A DNA stretch of 64,000 nt from Glandiceps talaboti. Its lineage: Eukaryota > Hemichordata > Enteropneusta > Spengelidae. Shown piece after piece: positions 62,919 to 64,000 of this stretch. The stretch spans positions 21,047,447-21,111,446 of the forward strand of contig NC_135555.1 in the NCBI RefSeq assembly GCF_964340395.1, written 5' to 3'. The stretch's first letter is position 1. Each line of letters begins with the position of its first letter. The notes under the pieces are model-generated. The model did no database searches, had not been told where the DNA came from, and was given only the letters and a program-made list of their open reading frames with translations. A program made the position numbers and the translations under genes.

Positions 62919-63117
62919 CTGGACCCAATCTCATTAAAATCTGATGTGGTGAAAGCAGCTAAATGCTTTATTTACCTCTATTTCCATCGTTTTGTGATGT
63001 TTCCCATGCAGGCGGCGATCACTCGAAACAAAAGCAAGCGACACAAACTGTGGAAATAGAGATAAATAAAGCATTTAGCTGCTTTCATCACATCAGATTT
63101 TAATCAGATTGTCCTGG
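62919..63117. mobile_element. Palindromic MITE, about 200 bp
   Basis: The arms CATTAAAATCTGATGTGGTG and CATCACATCAGATTTTAATC, then AAAGCAGCTAAATGC and its complement, surround a short GC-rich loop near 63015. No coding capacity. Confidence 0.8.
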
Positions 63118-63714
63118 ACCAATAGGGAAAAATGGACCGATCGCCTTCTCAAGAATTAAAAGTTATATTGAAAATGATTGTGTCCTGTGAAAAAGTTATA
63201 GAATATATATCATGAGAGTTGGACCCTGAATGCACAACACCTCGAAAAACAGACAGACTAAAAACGAAGAATGTACCGCTGCCCTATACATTCCAACGCT
63301 GATCTAGGTACTGAGAATGACACTGTGGCTGTAATATAGTGCTCTGGTTCCAGATGCTCATAGATATGTGACTTCACGACATAATCACAGAATTGAGGCC
63401 TTTTATCGAGAGATTACGAAGAGTATTTCAGGTCTGAATTTATGGCAGGGGGTCTGAGGACAAATGGGGGCCAACAAATTGAAGGTTTTAAGGGGGGACA
63501 TGGAAATTCTGATTGTTGAAAGGGGAGGGGCACGAAATGTTTAGCTCACGATTTGAACCAAAGTGCACCTCGGGAGTGGTCGTTTAAGGAGTAAATTTGA
63601 ACATTTCTTGCAGCTTTGCCACAATGAATTCAAAAGCCTACAGTCAGTTATAAGATGGGTGATTACTATATGAAATATGTATACCTTAATCTCTCTTCTC
63701 CCTCCCTCCCTCCC
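63118..63714. other. No feature recognized
   Basis: Unique-looking DNA with a (CCCT)n patch near 63700. No coding motif is seen. Confidence 0.45.
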
Positions 63715-64000
63715 TCCCCCTATGTATGTATGTAATTATGTATGTAATTATGTATGTATGTATTTTACTATGTATGTATGTATGTATGTATGTATGTATG
63801 TATGTATGTATGTATGTATGTATGTACAATGTATGTATGTATGTATGTATGTATTATGTCTCTGTGTGTGTGTGTGCGTGTGTGTGTATGTATGTATGTA
63901 TGTATTATGTCTCTGTGTGTGTGTGCGTGTGTGTGTATGTATGTATGTATGTATGTATGTATGTATGTATGTATGTATGTATGTATGTATGTATGTATGT
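63715..64000. repeat. (ATGT)n/(GT)n microsatellite running off the window end
   Basis: Near-continuous ATGT with two copies of a TATTATGTCTCTGTGTGTGTG segment (near 63852 and 63902), showing that a larger unit was duplicated within the tract. Confidence 0.95.

Overview
The window is animal nuclear DNA. The genes are split by many GT-AG introns, DNA between genes is AT-rich, and there is a very heavy load of tetranucleotide and dinucleotide microsatellites, foldback elements, a tRNA-derived SINE and LINE/Penelope-like remnants. The gene families (executioner caspase, GDAP1-like GST, GLYAT-like acyltransferase, VLK and FAM20 secretory kinases, a C2H2 zinc-finger array) fit a bilaterian marine invertebrate. 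An invertebrate deuterostome is a reasonable guess, but the sequence does not settle the species.

Layout: 1-7.7 kb is a microsatellite and short-repeat region with no host gene. From 7.77 to 17.81 kb, on the minus strand, an 11-exon gene can be assembled with every splice phase consistent (804 codons). It joins a complete VLK/PKDCC-like secretory kinase domain to a FAM20-like secretory kinase domain in one reading frame. At 19.56-20.42 kb (plus) lies an intronless GLYAT-like N-acyltransferase broken by one in-frame TGA where the family has Trp. From 22.39 to 28.26 kb (minus) lies a complete six-exon executioner caspase (268 aa). From 30.59 to 46.62 kb (minus) there are two tandem five-exon GDAP1-like genes, each 314 aa. 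Their last exons are almost identical at DNA level while exons 1-4 have diverged.

From about 50.08 to 62.11 kb a segment of roughly 6 kb is tandemly duplicated. Each copy carries a two-exon minus-strand C2H2 zinc-finger gene (582 and 524 aa; 16 and 14 intact fingers) that has lost its last finger(s) through a different stop codon. Elements present in only one copy (a LINE fragment in B, a foldback element in A) postdate the duplication. The last 2 kb hold a diverged repeat, a foldback element and an (ATGT)n tract.

The genes do not form a pathway. The most unusual item is the two-kinase secretory fusion, with a triplicated splice acceptor at the start of its FAM20-like half. The second is the localized homogenization of the GDAP1-like last exons. 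All gene models come from reading splice signals and protein motifs by eye, without transcripts or database searches.
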